From contig NZ_JTHN01000064.1 of NCBI RefSeq assembly GCF_001399685.1, forward strand, positions 1-32,646: a DNA stretch of 32,646 nucleotides, written 5' to 3'. Positions 22,439 through 31,095 of this stretch are shown one piece after another (position 1 is the first letter of the stretch; the number at the start of each line of letters is the position of its first letter). Origin of the DNA: Paenibacillus sp. A3. GTDB lineage: Bacteria; Bacillota; Bacilli; Paenibacillales; NBRC-103111. The position numbers and the translations under genes were made by a program. Below the pieces are notes generated by a model. The model was not told the origin of the DNA, made no database searches, and saw only the letters and a program-made list of their open reading frames with translations.

Positions 22439-23422
22439 ATGGGACTGGAGGATGCGGAGACGATGGGAATGAAGCTGGCGGCCCGTCAACCGGCAATGTA
22501 TACGAATAAAAAACTAGGCAGCCGGGTCATCCGGACGTGGCACCGGACCAAATATTTATGGCTGCTGTTTTTACCGTGCTTGATTTATTTTCTGGTGTTC
22601 CGCTACGCTCCGATGTTCGGGCTGATCATCACATTTCAAAATTACAACGTGTTCAAAGGCATTTGGGCGAGCGAATGGGTCGGCTTCAAATATTACGAGA
22701 TGTTTTTGAGCAACCCCGATTTTTTCAAGCTGCTGCGCAATACGTTTTTGCTCGGGCTGTATAAGCTGGTGTTCGGGTTTCCGGCGCCGATTATTCTCGC
22801 TCTCATGCTGCACGAGCTGAAAAATGCCGTGTTCAAACGATTCGTGCAGACCGTCAGCTATTTGCCGCACTTCATCTCGAACGTCATCGTAGCCAGCATG
22901 GTCATTATGTTCCTGTCGCCGACAGGCGGCGTGATCAACCATTGGATTCGCGGGCTCGGCTTCGAGCCGGTCAACTTCATGATGGAGCCCGGCATGTTCC
23001 GCTCGATCTACGTGCTGTCGGAAATTTGGCAGCATATCGGGTGGGAGACGATCATCTATCTCGCCGCGCTGACCTCGGTGGACCCGGGACTGTATGAGGC
23101 CGCCGGCATCGACGGAGCGGGACGCTGGAGCAAAATGTGGCACGTCACGCTGCCCGGCATCGCGCCGGCGATTGTAATCGTATTCATTCTGAACGTGGGG
23201 AAAGTGCTGGAGATCGGCTTTGAGAAAGTGTTTCTGATGTACAATCCCGCGGTGTACGAGACAGCGGACATTATCGGCACTTATGTATACCGGGTCGGGC
23301 TCGTGCAAGGCAACTTCAGCTACGCCTCGGCCATCGATCTGTTCATGGGGGTCATCAGCTTGATCTTCATCTGCTCGGCGAATTACATCAGCCGCAAAAT
23401 CAGCGAGCACAGCTTATGGTAG
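22439..23422 (+). CDS. Sugar ABC transporter permease, LplB type (second locus)
   Basis: A permease of about 327 residues with the first membrane segment at about 37-60 (LWLLFLPCLIYFLVFRYAP), the typical LplB beginning FGLIITFQNYNVFKGI, and the EAA loop YEAAGIDGAGRWSKMWHVTLP. The ATG at 22439 has AGAGGGG six bases upstream. The ATG two codons earlier (22433) abuts the ribosome site and is unlikely, while ATGs at 22463 and 22469 remain possible. It is the first gene of the divergent operon controlled presumably by the membrane AraC regulator. No ATPase gene accompanies it. Confidence 0.92.
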   Translation: MGLEDAETMGMKLAARQPAMYTNKKLGSRVIRTWHRTKYLWLLFLPCLIYFLVFRYAPMFGLIITFQNYNVFKGIWASEWVGFKYYEMFLSNPDFFKLLRNTFLLGLYKLVFGFPAPIILALMLHELKNAVFKRFVQTVSYLPHFISNVIVASMVIMFLSPTGGVINHWIRGLGFEPVNFMMEPGMFRSIYVLSEIWQHIGWETIIYLAALTSVDPGLYEAAGIDGAGRWSKMWHVTLPGIAPAIVIVFILNVGKVLEIGFEKVFLMYNPAVYETADIIGTYVYRVGLVQGNFSYASAIDLFMGVISLIFICSANYISRKISEHSLW

Positions 23423-23433
23423 GAGGGGGAAGC

Positions 23434-24297
23434 ATGCGCAGGTGGAGCTGGTTCGACGCGGTCAATATCGTTCTGCTGCTCGGGGTGGCGGCGGCCACGC
23501 TGTATCCGTTCGTGTACATGGCGGCCGTATCGCTGAGCAAGGACATTTACGTCATGAAAAACGAAGTGTTCCTCTGGCCCAAAGGGTTCAACCTCAACAT
23601 GTACGAGGTCGTCTTCCGCGACAAGCAGATTTGGAGCGCGTACGGTAATACGATTTTGTACGTGACCTTGGGAACGGCCGTATCGCTCGTTGTCACGTCC
23701 ATGGGCGCTTACGCGCTATCCCGCAAAGATATGGTGTTCCAGCGGGGCTTTACGCTCATGATCGTGTTCACGATGTTTTTCAGCGGCGGGATGATTCCGA
23801 CGTTTCTCGTCGTCCGCGAGCTCGGGCTCGTCGATACGATCTGGGCGATGGTGCTGCCGGGGGCGGTCAACACGTGGAACCTGATCATCATGCGGACGTT
23901 TTTCAGCGGCATGCCGAAGGAGCTTGAGGAGTCGGGCCGGATGGACGGCCTGACCGATATCGGCGTCTTCGTGCGGATCGTGCTGCCGCTGTCCAAGGCG
24001 GTGTTCGCGACCATCGGCTTGTTCTACGCGGTGGCGTTGTGGAACAATTTTTACTTGCCGCTGCTGTACCTGCGCCAGCCCGACTTGTTCCCGCTGCAGG
24101 TGCTGCTGCGCAACCTGATTCTTGCGGGGGCGGTCAATTCCGGCGAAGTGACCAGCATTGGAGGTGATAACCTGATCGTCGAGGATTCGCTCAAATTCGC
24201 CACTATCATGGTATCGACCGTGCCGATCCTGCTCATCTATCCGTTCATTCAGAAGTATTTCGTCAAAGGCGTTATGATCGGAGCGGTAAAAGGGTAA
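23434..24297 (+). CDS. Sugar ABC transporter permease, YtcP type (second locus)
   Basis: A 287-residue second permease subunit, with the first membrane segment at about 10-30 (VNIVLLLGVAAATLYPFVYM), the EAA loop LEESGRMDGLTDIGVFVRIVLP and the YtcP C-terminus YPFIQKYFVKGVMIGAVKG. The start is set at 23434 because TAGGAGGGGGAAGC lies directly before it; an in-frame ATG at 23416 falls inside the previous gene. The LplB-type stop and this start are 11 bases apart, so the two subunits are co-translated. Confidence 0.93.
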   Translation: MRRWSWFDAVNIVLLLGVAAATLYPFVYMAAVSLSKDIYVMKNEVFLWPKGFNLNMYEVVFRDKQIWSAYGNTILYVTLGTAVSLVVTSMGAYALSRKDMVFQRGFTLMIVFTMFFSGGMIPTFLVVRELGLVDTIWAMVLPGAVNTWNLIIMRTFFSGMPKELEESGRMDGLTDIGVFVRIVLPLSKAVFATIGLFYAVALWNNFYLPLLYLRQPDLFPLQVLLRNLILAGAVNSGEVTSIGGDNLIVEDSLKFATIMVSTVPILLIYPFIQKYFVKGVMIGAVKG

Positions 24298-24385
24298 CAG
24301 GCACCGTGCGGCGAATGGTAAGGCCAAGGAAGGTTGGATAGCACGGCTGACATTACAGGCACACAGAAGGGGAGGAAGCTTTTCC

Positions 24386-25927
24386 ATGAAAAAAAGTGCG
24401 CTTCTCACGCTCGCTGCGCTCCTTGCGGCCACGGCCGCCGGCTGCAGCGGCCAGGAACCGGGCAAACCGCCGTCGGCGGATGCCGAAGGGGGCCAACAGC
24501 CGCCCGGGAAAAAAACGTTCACCGCGCTGCTGGACAATAACGCGACGTTCCCATACAGCAAGGACTGGCCGATCTGGAAGATGATCGAAGAGAAAACGGG
24601 CGCCCGCCTGGAGGTGCAGCTGCCCTCCGGCAAATTGAGCGATTCGCTCAGCCTGGTCGTTGCCTCCGGCAATATGCCCGACCTGCTCTACATGCCGAAC
24701 CGGAAGAAGGAATCGAACAAATACGGCCAGCAGGGCGCGCTTGTCAACATTTTGGATCATCTGGACGTCATGCCGAACCTCAAGAAATGGATGGAGAAAT
24801 ATCCGGAGGAGGTGAAGGCGGCCGTGGCGGCGGACGGGAAAATGTACATGTTCCCGAACCAAGGCTTCGGGGAAACGAACCGGATGATCTGGATGTACCG
24901 GGAGGACGTGTTCAAGAAGCACAATTTGACGCCGCCGAAAACGTACGACGAGCTGTATACGGTGCTCAAGAAGCTGAAGGAAGCGTATCCGGACAGCTAC
25001 CCGCTGTCGTTCCGGTTCGGGCAAATTCCCGACGAGATGATGGCGCATTTTACGACCAATTTCCAGACCGGCGAAGACGTCTATTACGATTTCGACGCCA
25101 AAGCGTGGAAATACGGCCCGACCGAAGACAACTACAGGAAGCTGCTCGAAACGTTCCATAAATTCAACAAGGAAGCCCTGATCCAGCCTGATTTTCTGAC
25201 CGTGCAGACGAAGCAGTGGCAGGACATGATGTCGACGAACAAGTCGTTTATTACGATCGACTACATCAGCCGGATCGACTTCTTCAACAACGCGATGCGC
25301 AAGGAGAACCCGCAGTACAACCTGCAGTTTATGGCTCCGCCGGCGGGGATGGCGGGCGGCAAGCAGTACAACCCGTACATGCATTTTCTGGAAGGCGGTC
25401 TGACCGTATCGTCCAACTCCAAGAAAGTGAAGGATGTCATGAAGTACATGGATTTCTTCTACAGCGAAGAAGGGCGCACGCTGGCCAGCTGGGGGAAAGA
25501 AGGCGAAACGTATGTGACGGAAGGCGGCAAGAAGAAGTTCAAGCCGGAATTCACCGACCTGACCGAAATGCGCAAGAAGACGGGGCTCGCCACGAGCGGC
25601 ACGTACACGTGGATCGATTTTGACTCGCATCTGTCGCTGTTTACCCCCGATCTGCAAAAAGCGTATCAGGAGGCGCGGCAGTACGATCCTCCGGCGATGC
25701 AGCCGAGACCGGCCTTCACGGAGAAAGAGCTGGAAACGCTGTCCGTGACCGGGGAAGCCGTGAAGAAATACCGTGAGGAGAGCTTCGCCAAGTTTGTGAC
25801 CGGCTCCCGGAATTTGGCCGAGTGGGATAAGTACGTGCAGGAGCTGAACGGGCTTGGGACGCAAAAGCTGGTCGATCTGTACAAGCAAGCGTACCAGCGG
25901 CTCGATGCGGCTGCGCCCAAAAAATAA
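24386..25927 (+). CDS. Sugar-binding lipoprotein of ABC importer (second locus)
   Basis: A 513-residue extracellular binding protein with signal peptide and a lipobox-like TAAGC ending at Cys20, followed by a Gly/Pro/Gln-rich linker and an SBP_bac_1-type fold from about residue 45. The segments MYMFPNQGFGETNRMIWMYREDVFKKHNL and ASGNMPDLLYM are typical of oligosaccharide receptors of the LplA/YtcQ class. Unlike the first-locus receptor I do not see a DUF3502-like C-terminus, so a different ligand is likely. GGGGAGGAAGC precedes the ATG. It follows the YtcP-type gene by 88 bases and precedes a Gfo/Idh/MocA gene by 28 bases. Confidence 0.93.
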   Translation: MKKSALLTLAALLAATAAGCSGQEPGKPPSADAEGGQQPPGKKTFTALLDNNATFPYSKDWPIWKMIEEKTGARLEVQLPSGKLSDSLSLVVASGNMPDLLYMPNRKKESNKYGQQGALVNILDHLDVMPNLKKWMEKYPEEVKAAVAADGKMYMFPNQGFGETNRMIWMYREDVFKKHNLTPPKTYDELYTVLKKLKEAYPDSYPLSFRFGQIPDEMMAHFTTNFQTGEDVYYDFDAKAWKYGPTEDNYRKLLETFHKFNKEALIQPDFLTVQTKQWQDMMSTNKSFITIDYISRIDFFNNAMRKENPQYNLQFMAPPAGMAGGKQYNPYMHFLEGGLTVSSNSKKVKDVMKYMDFFYSEEGRTLASWGKEGETYVTEGGKKKFKPEFTDLTEMRKKTGLATSGTYTWIDFDSHLSLFTPDLQKAYQEARQYDPPAMQPRPAFTEKELETLSVTGEAVKKYREESFAKFVTGSRNLAEWDKYVQELNGLGTQKLVDLYKQAYQRLDAAAPKK

Positions 25928-25955
25928 TTCGGTTTAAACGATGGAGGAGAATCCG

Positions 25956-26981
25956 ATGAAACGTAATATTCGATTTGCTTTGGTGGGCACGGGCGTTATC
26001 GCCGTGAATCACGCGAAAGCGATTGCCGCGCATCCCGAAGCGGAGCTTGTCGCGATCGCCGAGAAGGACGCCGACCGCGGCAGGGCGTTCGCCGTCGAGC
26101 ACGGCATCGGGCAAGTGTTCGGCGATTACGAGCGGATGCTGAAGCAGGACGACATCGACGTCATCTGCGTCTGCGTGCCGAGCGGGCTGCACGGCGACGT
26201 GACGATTGCGTCCGCGCAGGCGGGCAAGCACGTCCTCTGCGAGAAGCCGCTCGAAATCCGGCGGGAGAAGATGGACGAGATGATCGCGGCCTGCCGCAAG
26301 TACGGCGTCAAGCTGGGAACCGTCTTCCAGAAGCGGACGACGCAGCAGGCGGCGATCGTCGGGCGCGCGATCCGCGAAGGCAAGCTCGGCAAGCTGGTGC
26401 TCGGCGACGTGTACATGAAATATTACCGCAGCCCCGAATATTACCGCAGCGCGGATTGGCGGGGCACTTGGGCGGTCGACGGCGGCGGCGCGCTGATGAA
26501 CCAGGGCGTGCATGGCATCGACCTGCTGCTCTCGCTGATGGGCGACGTCGAATCCGTATTCGCTTACGCCGCTCCGCTGGTGCGCGATATCGAAGTAGAG
26601 GATACGGCGGTCGCCACGGTCAAATATAAAAACGGCGCGTTTGGCGTCATTCAAGGCACAACGTCCGTCTATCCGGGCACGGAGATGCGGGCGGAAATTC
26701 ATGGCGAGCTGGGCTCGATCGTATTTGCCGACAGCGGGTTTAAAGTATGGAAATTCACCGGAAGCGACGAGGAAGCGCCGCAGACGGCTGGCCAAGCGGA
26801 GGGCAGCAGCGATCCACGGGCGATTTCCGGCGACGGCCACTATATTCTCGTGGATGACATGATCGGCGCGATCCGGGAAGACCGCGATCCGCTCATTCCG
26901 GGCGAGGAGGGCCGCAAGGCGGTCGACCTGATCCTGGCGATCTATGAATCTGCGCGCACAAGGCAGGAAGTAAAGCTGTAG
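25956..26981 (+). CDS. Gfo/Idh/MocA family oxidoreductase
   Basis: A 341-residue cytoplasmic NAD(P)-dependent sugar dehydrogenase. The Rossmann motif GTGVIA lies at 11-16, the conserved EKP at 96-98 (VLCEKPLE) and the catalytic His186 in GGGALMNQGVHGIDLLLSLMG, where the GG-x-x-x-(D/N)-x-G-x-H pattern of the family is complete. GGAGGAGA 5-6 bases upstream selects the ATG at 25956; an ATG at 25941 overlaps that ribosome site. The substrate is unknown but is presumably the sugar taken up by the importer before it, because the genes are 28 bases apart. Likely cofactor binding and catalysis are intact, unlike the second family member at 30133. Confidence 0.94.
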   Translation: MKRNIRFALVGTGVIAVNHAKAIAAHPEAELVAIAEKDADRGRAFAVEHGIGQVFGDYERMLKQDDIDVICVCVPSGLHGDVTIASAQAGKHVLCEKPLEIRREKMDEMIAACRKYGVKLGTVFQKRTTQQAAIVGRAIREGKLGKLVLGDVYMKYYRSPEYYRSADWRGTWAVDGGGALMNQGVHGIDLLLSLMGDVESVFAYAAPLVRDIEVEDTAVATVKYKNGAFGVIQGTTSVYPGTEMRAEIHGELGSIVFADSGFKVWKFTGSDEEAPQTAGQAEGSSDPRAISGDGHYILVDDMIGAIREDRDPLIPGEEGRKAVDLILAIYESARTRQEVKL

Positions 26982-27038
26982 CTTTTCGTTTCTTTTGTTT
27001 CGGGAAGGCCACTTCACGTATAGGAGCTGGTGATCGGG

Positions 27039-30000
27039 ATGTGGAAACGTCGTATTCGCTTGCATTTTGCGGCTTGGCTGCTGCTCTCGGGGCTATGGTC
27101 CGTCTTCGGTGCGCCGGGGGCCGTTCCCCGGGCGCTTGCGGCAGCGGCCGTCACCATCGACTCGCCTGCTGACGGCACGCCGGTCGGCTCGGGGACGATA
27201 CGGATTTCGGGAACGTATCGGGACGTGTACGATCTTGTTCTGTTGATTGACGGGAAAAGGCAGGCCGAGGTCCGCAAGGAAGATCCGGACGGGGACGACA
27301 GCGGCAGCTGGTATTACGATCTGGATACGTCGGCGTTTAACGGTCCGGTTCGGATCATCGCCAAAGGACTGGATGTGACGACGCGCTACGGGGTTTGGAG
27401 TCAGACGCTAACGCTGCAAGCGAGCAATCCCGCCCGGGCCGCTCCGGTTGTCCGGATCGTCAATCCGCAGGAAGGGCAGCCGCTGACGGGAATGGTGCCG
27501 GTCCAAATAGCGGTGGATTCTCCAAACACAGTGCAGCGCGTCTATGTCCGCATGAATGGCGGACCGTGGGAGGCGGCGGTTCGCAATGGGGACCATTATC
27601 AATATTTATGGCAGACGCAGGGCATCAGCGACCGGACGAGCAGCATCGAGGCCAAAGCGGTGGACGACCGCGGCAATACGGGCTTCAGCATGACGACTTA
27701 TGCACAGGTGGGCGCAGGGACGCACGAGCCGCTCACGGTGGAAAAGCAGGACCGCGCGATGTGGATCTGGGAGCCGGCTTCGTACAATCTGCTGCTGAAT
27801 CCGGGCTCGCGCACCGTGCTCGACGCGATGGCGAAGGATACGGCGACGTTCGGCTCCGATCCGGTAACCGTATTTTATTTCGCCGTAGGCTCTTATGGCG
27901 GGATCGATATTCTGGAGGATAACCGGGAGGCGGTGCGCGATTTTCTGACTTGGGCACATGCCCGGGGGTATCAGGTGTTCGCCTGCATCGCAGGGGGCAC
28001 GTCGCCGCCGTATATGGGCGCTTACGCCGAGTACCATCCGCTGGCTCTTCGTGAGTTGGAGAAAATCATCAACTATAACATCGCTTCCCCGGCAGGCGCG
28101 CGCTTCGATGGCGTGAACGTCGACATCGAGCCGTACATCTCGCCGGATTTCAAAGCGCAGTACCCTTCGCTTCAGAAGCAGTATTTGGACTTGTCGCAAA
28201 AGATGGCGGACCGGCGCAATGCCGCAGGAATCGATCTGCCGATCGGCCCGGCCATACCGAAGTGGTACGACTCATCGAACGAGTCCAGGAACATCGAATG
28301 GAACGGCGCAACGAAATGGCTGTCCGAGCATATTCAGGACATTTCCGATTATATCTCGAGCATGGATTACCGCGATACGGCCGACGGGACGGCAGGCATC
28401 ATTGCGGGCGCAGAAGGCGAAATCGCCTATGCCGCGACAATCGGCAAGCCGAACTCCGTCGTGATCGGCGTCGAGACGCTGGATATCGTCAATAGCGGCG
28501 ATCCGGAGACGATCACGTTCCGCGAGGAAGGCCGGACAGCGATGGAAGCCGAACTCGATAAAGTATATGCGGCGTTCGGAAGCAAGCCGGGCTTCGGCGG
28601 CATCGCGATGCACCATTACGATTCGCTGCGGGCTTTGCCGTCGCACTGGGGACCGGGGGCCGTATTCTGGCAGCCGCCGGCCGATACGGAGCCGCCGACC
28701 GCCGTCTCCCGCAATCCTGTGGCGACCGCAACGGATTACAGCACCGTTCAACTGTCCTACGGGATGGCGTTCGATAATACAGAGGTGGACAAATACACCA
28801 TTTACCGCAGCACGCAGCCGGGTTTTACGGCCGGAGCAGCGACGGCGGTCGGCACCGCAAGAAGCTTGTCCTTCAAGGATACCGGGCTGCTGCCGAATAC
28901 GACGTACTATTATAAAGTCGCGGCTATGGATGTCCGGGGCAACGTCGGCCCGGCTTCCGCGGAGACGCAGGCGACGACCGGAACGACGGCGCTTAAGCCG
29001 ATGATCGTCTCGGGGCTGCAGGTCATACGTAGCGGGAGCGGCGCCAGCGCAGCGCAGCAAGTCGTCGACAAGGCGACGGGGCAGCCCGTGACGGCGGAGG
29101 TGTACGGACGCTTCACGTATGCCGCCGGCAAGTATACGGGTGGCCCGGCGTCCGGCGGCGCCATCACGCTTGCTTCCGAATCGCTGCCGCCGGGCGCGCA
29201 GGTTGGGTTCGAGCCGCGCCGCATCACGGCAGCCGGCTACTACTGGGCGCAGGCGTACGATGCGCCGCATACGGCGGCGCTGTACCCGCGGATCCGCCTG
29301 CAGGCGCTAAGCCTCAGCGCGGGCACGCTGGAGCCGTCTTTTGCGCCGGACCGGCTCCAGTATACCGCCTCGGTATCAGCCGATACGTACCGCCTTGCCG
29401 TGACGGCCCGCCCGGAGGCGGCGAACGCCGCCGTATTCGTGAACGGAGCGCTTGTGACTCCGGGGGTTCCCGCTGAGGTTGCTTTACAGCCGGGCGCGAA
29501 TCGCATCACGGTCCGGACCGCCGGACCTGACGGAACGACGGACAGCTATGCGATAACGGTCAACCGCGCCGCAACCGGCGGCAACATGCTACGTCCGGTT
29601 GCCGACGCTTACGTCTTTGAGAACGCTCCGACCGAAAATTACGGGTCCGCCGAGCTGCTGGACATCCTCGATGCCCCACGGGCGGTTGGGGGAGGCGACA
29701 AGCTGGCGCTGATGAAATTCAATTTTGGGGCTTATCCCGAGCCTGTGCGTTCCGCCAAGCTGTACGTATACGTTCATGCGGCTCCCGACGCCGTCGTGCC
29801 GTTAAACGTACAAGGGCTGGATTCAGATGGATGGAGCGAGGAGACGGTGAATTGGAACAATCGTCCGGGCGGTACGGCGGTAAGCATCGGTACGCTGTCC
29901 GTTTCGCAAAGCGGCTGGTATGGCATCGATGTTACCCCATTCCTTCAGAGCCAGACGGACGGGCTTGCGACATTCCGTTTGACGGACTCCAATACGAAAA

Positions 30001-30068
30001 ACTTATTGGTGCAGGTTCACTCGAAAGAACACGCGGAGCATCAGCCGTACATGGTTATCAATCCTTAA
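27039..30068 (+). CDS. Secreted multidomain protein with GH18-like barrel, FN3, cadherin-like and DNRLRE/CBM96-like domains
   Basis: A 1009-residue exported protein, probably a glycoside hydrolase of unknown specificity. After a signal peptide (about 1-34) come two Ig-like domains (about 36-130 and 135-225), then a barrel-like domain (about 235-545) with FDGVNVDIEPY (Asp357-Glu364), DYISSMDYRD and GGIAMHHYD, which resemble strands 4, 6 and 8 of GH18 enzymes. An FN3 domain (about 548-650), an unassigned region (650-755), a cadherin-like sandwich (about 756-846) and a C-terminal DNRLRE/CBM96-like carbohydrate-binding domain (848-1009) follow. The ATG at 27039 is preceded by AGGAGCTGGTGATC, in which GGTGATC pairs with the 16S tail at good spacing; a GTG at 27030 is less likely. 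The canonical GH18 DxDxE is altered (Asn360 for the first Asp), so activity needs care in judging. Confidence 0.85.
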   Translation: MWKRRIRLHFAAWLLLSGLWSVFGAPGAVPRALAAAAVTIDSPADGTPVGSGTIRISGTYRDVYDLVLLIDGKRQAEVRKEDPDGDDSGSWYYDLDTSAFNGPVRIIAKGLDVTTRYGVWSQTLTLQASNPARAAPVVRIVNPQEGQPLTGMVPVQIAVDSPNTVQRVYVRMNGGPWEAAVRNGDHYQYLWQTQGISDRTSSIEAKAVDDRGNTGFSMTTYAQVGAGTHEPLTVEKQDRAMWIWEPASYNLLLNPGSRTVLDAMAKDTATFGSDPVTVFYFAVGSYGGIDILEDNREAVRDFLTWAHARGYQVFACIAGGTSPPYMGAYAEYHPLALRELEKIINYNIASPAGARFDGVNVDIEPYISPDFKAQYPSLQKQYLDLSQKMADRRNAAGIDLPIGPAIPKWYDSSNESRNIEWNGATKWLSEHIQDISDYISSMDYRDTADGTAGIIAGAEGEIAYAATIGKPNSVVIGVETLDIVNSGDPETITFREEGRTAMEAELDKVYAAFGSKPGFGGIAMHHYDSLRALPSHWGPGAVFWQPPADTEPPTAVSRNPVATATDYSTVQLSYGMAFDNTEVDKYTIYRSTQPGFTAGAATAVGTARSLSFKDTGLLPNTTYYYKVAAMDVRGNVGPASAETQATTGTTALKPMIVSGLQVIRSGSGASAAQQVVDKATGQPVTAEVYGRFTYAAGKYTGGPASGGAITLASESLPPGAQVGFEPRRITAAGYYWAQAYDAPHTAALYPRIRLQALSLSAGTLEPSFAPDRLQYTASVSADTYRLAVTARPEAANAAVFVNGALVTPGVPAEVALQPGANRITVRTAGPDGTTDSYAITVNRAATGGNMLRPVADAYVFENAPTENYGSAELLDILDAPRAVGGGDKLALMKFNFGAYPEPVRSAKLYVYVHAAPDAVVPLNVQGLDSDGWSEETVNWNNRPGGTAVSIGTLSVSQSGWYGIDVTPFLQSQTDGLATFRLTDSNTKNLLVQVHSKEHAEHQPYMVINP

Positions 30069-30132
30069 TCCATATCGCGCAAGGCTCCGACTTTTATGTA
30101 CAGGCAAGCTCAAGAACAGGAGGCAATGGCAA

Positions 30133-31095
30133 ATGAGCTCTATACTTCGCATCGGCATGATCGGCTTGGATACGTCGCATGCCGTCGATTTTACCGAACT
30201 GCTGAACGATCCGAATCATCAGCATCACGTTCCGGGAGCCCGGGTAACGGTGGCGTTTCCGGGCGGCTCGCCCGATTTCGAGCTGAGCGCCGGCCGGGTC
30301 GAAGGCTTCACGGAGACGCTGCGGAGCAAGCACGGCGTGGAGATCGTGGATACGCCGGAAGCGGTCGCGGAGCGCTGCGATGCGATTCTGCTCGAATCCG
30401 TGGACGGACGGGTGCATTTGGAGCAGTTTCGCCGTATTGCGCCTTACGGCAAGCCCGTGTTTATCGACAAGCCGTTAGCGGTCAGCTCGCGGGATGCTGA
30501 AGAAATCGCGCGTGTTGCCGAGCAGCACGGCGTCGAGGTCATGAGCTGCTCCGCTGTCCGCTTCGCGCAAACGTTGACGGAGGCGGTCGCTTCGGAGGAG
30601 GGCGGCGCCATCATCGGCGCGGACTGCTACGGTCCGATGGACCTGCAGCCGACACAGCCGGGGCTGTTTTGGTATGGCGTGCACACGGCCGACATGCTGT
30701 ACGCCGCCATGGGGACGGGCTGCATCCGGGTCCAGGCGCATACGAACGATGACGACGATCTCATCGTCGGCACCTGGGCGGACGGCCGCATCGGCACGAT
30801 CCGCGGGAACCGCCGGGGCAACCGGAGGTTCGGCGTGTGGGTACACCGCCAGAAAAAGACACTGTATGCTGACGTCTACGCGTCCGACAAACCGTACTAT
30901 GCGCTCCTGCTCGAAAGCATCGTCCGCTGGTTTGCCGGCGGCCGCCCGGCGATCGATCTGCGCGAGACGCTGGAGGTCGTGCGCTTCATGGAAGCCGCCA
31001 ACGAAAGCCGTGTCACGGGACAGCCGGTATCGCTGGGCGGCTCCCCGGCAGTCGGTCAGGCGGCCGCTGCCCGGGAAGGGGGCACCTCATCATGA
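30133..31095 (+). CDS. Gfo/Idh/MocA-like protein with unusual dinucleotide-binding loop
   Basis: A 320-residue family member that keeps the DKP motif (112-114, variant of EKP) and a likely catalytic His184 (YGVHTADMLYAAMG), but whose N-terminal loop reads GMIGLDTSH (8-16) instead of the usual GxGxxG/A. The second Gly is replaced by Asp. Residues 204-207 (NDDDD) are strongly acidic. It may still bind NAD(P), as some family members with this GLDTSH motif are known to exist, but that should not be assumed. CAGGAGGC 8 bases before the ATG is a good ribosome site. It lies 65 bases after the large secreted protein and its stop overlaps the start of the next gene, so the two cytoplasmic enzymes are translationally coupled and probably act on the same metabolite. 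Confidence 0.88.
   Translation: MSSILRIGMIGLDTSHAVDFTELLNDPNHQHHVPGARVTVAFPGGSPDFELSAGRVEGFTETLRSKHGVEIVDTPEAVAERCDAILLESVDGRVHLEQFRRIAPYGKPVFIDKPLAVSSRDAEEIARVAEQHGVEVMSCSAVRFAQTLTEAVASEEGGAIIGADCYGPMDLQPTQPGLFWYGVHTADMLYAAMGTGCIRVQAHTNDDDDLIVGTWADGRIGTIRGNRRGNRRFGVWVHRQKKTLYADVYASDKPYYALLLESIVRWFAGGRPAIDLRETLEVVRFMEAANESRVTGQPVSLGGSPAVGQAAAAREGGTSS

Noticed and set aside
24353..25888. A 511-residue open frame on the minus strand opposite the second sugar-binding lipoprotein
   Set aside because: Repetitive His/Arg/Val-rich translation without recognisable domains; it is the shadow of a well-supported lipoprotein gene.
25941..25955. ATG at 25941 as the start of the first Gfo/Idh/MocA gene
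   Set aside because: It overlaps the GGAGGAGA ribosome site serving the ATG at 25956.
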